Source of the DNA: Methylobacterium sp. J-067
GTDB taxonomy: Bacteria; Pseudomonadota; Alphaproteobacteria; Rhizobiales; Beijerinckiaceae
Assembly (NCBI RefSeq): GCF_022829465.1
Contig: NZ_JAKSXZ010000140.1
Span: 1 to 64,000, forward strand
Direction of reading: 5' to 3'
DNA: 64,000 nucleotides
Shown here: positions 62,833 through 64,000 of the stretch, piece by piece
How positions within the stretch are numbered: the stretch's first letter is position 1
Layout of the letters: every line of letters starts with the position of its first letter
The notes under the pieces: generated by a model
Told to the model about the DNA's origin: nothing
Database searches by the model: none
What the model saw: the letters and a program-made list of their open reading frames with translations, nothing else
Made by a program: the position numbers and the translations under genes

Positions 62833-63645
62833 ATGAACGCTCACGCCCCGACCGACGAGTTGCTGTTCACCAAGGACGAGGCCGGCATCGCCCGCATCAT
62901 CCTGAACCGGCCGCAGGCCCGCAACGCCCTCACCTTCGCGATGTATCGCGGGCTGATCGCCTGCTGCGAAAACATCGCGGCGGACCCGTCCGTGAAGGCG
63001 CTCATCATCACCGGCGCGGGCGAGAAGGCCTTCGCGGCCGGCACCGACATCGCGCAGTTCCGCAGCTTCGCGACGGCGGAGGATGCGCTGGGCTACGAGC
63101 GCTTCATGGATCAGGTGCTCGGCGGCCTGGAGCGGCTGCGCGTGCCGACCATCGCGGCCATCGCCGGGGCTTGTACGGGCGGCGGCGCGGCCATCGCGGC
63201 GGCCTGCGACCTGCGGATCGCCACCCGCGACGCGCGGTTCGGCTTCCCCATCGCCCGGACGCTGGGCAATTGCCTCAGCCAGGGCAACCTCAAGCGGTTG
63301 TCGAACCTGATCGGCCCCGCGCGGGTGAAGGACATCATCTTCACCGCGCGCCTCGTCGGCGCGGACGAAGCCCTCGCGATCGGCCTCGTCGGTGAGGTCG
63401 TGGACGATCTCCACTCGCTCAACGAGCGCGCCGAAGCCCTCGCGACCCTGCTCGCCGGCCACGCGCCCTTGACGATGCAGGCGACGAAGGAAGGGCTTCG
63501 CCGCCTCGCGGAGGAAGAGGCCGGCGCCGAGGGCGAGGCGCGGCCGGGCGATGACCTGATCCTCATGTGCTACATGAGCCAGGATTTCCGCGAGGGGATG
63601 GAAGCCTTCCTCGGCAAGCGCGCGCCGGACTGGCAGGGGCGGTAA
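62833..63645 (+). CDS. Enoyl-CoA hydratase/isomerase family protein (CaiD-like position)
   Basis: A 270-residue crotonase. The oxyanion-hole blocks are AFAAGTDIAQFRSF and ACTGGGAAIAAACDLRIATR. GFPIARTLGNCLSQGNLKRL lies where the first catalytic glutamate would be, but that Glu is absent, and the later acid position is also not canonical, so it may be an isomerase, thioesterase or other crotonase-fold activity. It ends in FLGKRAPDWQGR. It follows the CoA-transferase by 22 bases in the same operon. The N-terminus MNAHAPTDELLFTKDEAGIA is natural, so the ATG at 62833 is secure. Confidence 0.9.
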   Translation: MNAHAPTDELLFTKDEAGIARIILNRPQARNALTFAMYRGLIACCENIAADPSVKALIITGAGEKAFAAGTDIAQFRSFATAEDALGYERFMDQVLGGLERLRVPTIAAIAGACTGGGAAIAAACDLRIATRDARFGFPIARTLGNCLSQGNLKRLSNLIGPARVKDIIFTARLVGADEALAIGLVGEVVDDLHSLNERAEALATLLAGHAPLTMQATKEGLRRLAEEEAGAEGEARPGDDLILMCYMSQDFREGMEAFLGKRAPDWQGR

Positions 63646-63678
63646 CGCCCCCTCCCCTGCGCATCGCGGAGGGCGAGC

Positions 63679-64000
63679 TCAGCGCTCGCCCGGCTTCAAC
63701 AGCTTGTTCTCGTCCTGGTCGAGAAGCGGCACGTCGTAGTCGCGCAGCACCTTCTCGATATCCGCGCTGCGCTTGCGCAGGGCGGTGTTGAGGGCGCGCT
63801 TCCAGTCGTTCTCACCGAGACGCACACCCATGGCGATCCGGTAGGCCATCGGCGGGCGCTCCGGCTCCTTGAGCAGGGGCGTAACCGTCATCTCGGTGCC
63901 GCTCTGCTTCGCGAGCCAGCCGGCGGCCGGGCCCCATAGCACGGCGGCGTCGATCTCCTTGGCGGCGAGATCGGCGATTACTTCGGCCGAAACGGTCTGG
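63679..64000 (-). CDS. Periplasmic substrate-binding protein, MxaJ/quinoprotein-associated type (C-terminal part, cut by window edge)
   Basis: The last 106 residues of a gene that continues past the right edge. It reads VIADLAAKEIDAAVLWGPAA, then GWLAKQSGTEMTVTPLLKEP, and ends with a helical stretch and VLRDYDVPLLDQDE. The block E-I-D-x-A-V-L-W-G-P-x-A-G is the mark of the extracellular solute-binding proteins encoded with PQQ-dependent alcohol dehydrogenases (MxaJ, XoxJ and relatives). A quinoprotein dehydrogenase gene would therefore be expected just beyond 64000. Base use is like that of the housekeeping genes. Confidence 0.8.
   Translation of the reverse strand, partial: QTVSAEVIADLAAKEIDAAVLWGPAAGWLAKQSGTEMTVTPLLKEPERPPMAYRIAMGVRLGENDWKRALNTALRKRSADIEKVLRDYDVPLLDQDENKLLKPGER

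Overview
This window looks like chromosomal DNA of a GC-rich alphaproteobacterium of the Rhizobiales/Hyphomicrobiales type, most likely a Methylobacterium or Methylorubrum relative. The reasons are the codon use and very high GC of the housekeeping genes, a DivL-type tyrosine pseudo-histidine-kinase beside ahcY, the hrcA/rph/rdgB/hemW order, and, at the right edge, the end of a MxaJ-like periplasmic binding protein of the kind that accompanies PQQ alcohol dehydrogenases. The genus is an inference from gene content by eye; no database was searched.

Layout. 0-5.7 kb: two adjacent chemoreceptors (the first only as its last 47 residues), then a Cache-PAS-GGDEF-EAL cyclic-di-GMP enzyme and two small hypothetical genes. 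5.7-10.85 kb: a complete minus-strand type I secretion operon in the order repeat-rich candidate substrate, ABC exporter, membrane-fusion protein. 10.85-15.85 kb: an accessory, visibly less GC-rich stretch of small secreted proteins, a surface acyltransferase, a cold-shock protein and broken KilA-N-type DNA, ending at the 3' end of a tRNA-Pro gene. 15.9-26 kb: Sfp-type phosphopantetheinyl transferase, NAD ligase LigA, a DnaQ-like exonuclease carrying a SWIM zinc motif, a FadJ-like beta-oxidation enzyme, a stand-alone EAL protein, a DUF2059 protein, a thiolase and an HpcH/HpaI aldolase. 26-30 kb: tolQ-tolR-tolA-tolB with no pal behind it. 30-42 kb: an MFS exporter, divL, ahcY with a palindromic operator candidate, a CsbD/DUF883-like protein, kup, bioD and secA. 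42-57.4 kb: ppiC, hemH, ung, an acyl-CoA-synthetase-like N-terminal stub, a crotonase, a cardiolipin synthase overlapping an EEP-family hydrolase, a lytic transglycosylase, a KgtP-like permease, a Gly-rich DUF1236 protein, then hrcA diverging from rph-rdgB-hemW. 57.4-64 kb: an L,D-transpeptidase, a NarK/NasA nitrate transporter behind a good sigma-54 promoter, and an MFS / CoA-transferase / crotonase operon that looks like a carboxylic-acid uptake and activation module.

How the pieces fit. Envelope biology dominates: Tol, SecA, PpiC, L,D-transpeptidase, MltB, cardiolipin synthase, Kup and the type I exporter. Signalling is mostly chemotaxis, c-di-GMP and DivL cell-cycle control. The methyl cycle appears through ahcY. 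The least familiar element is the type I secretion operon, whose apparent cargo has four copies of a roughly 110-120 residue histidine-containing repeat and no RTX calcium motifs. Many starts are GTG or TTG and were chosen from visible Shine-Dalgarno sequences.
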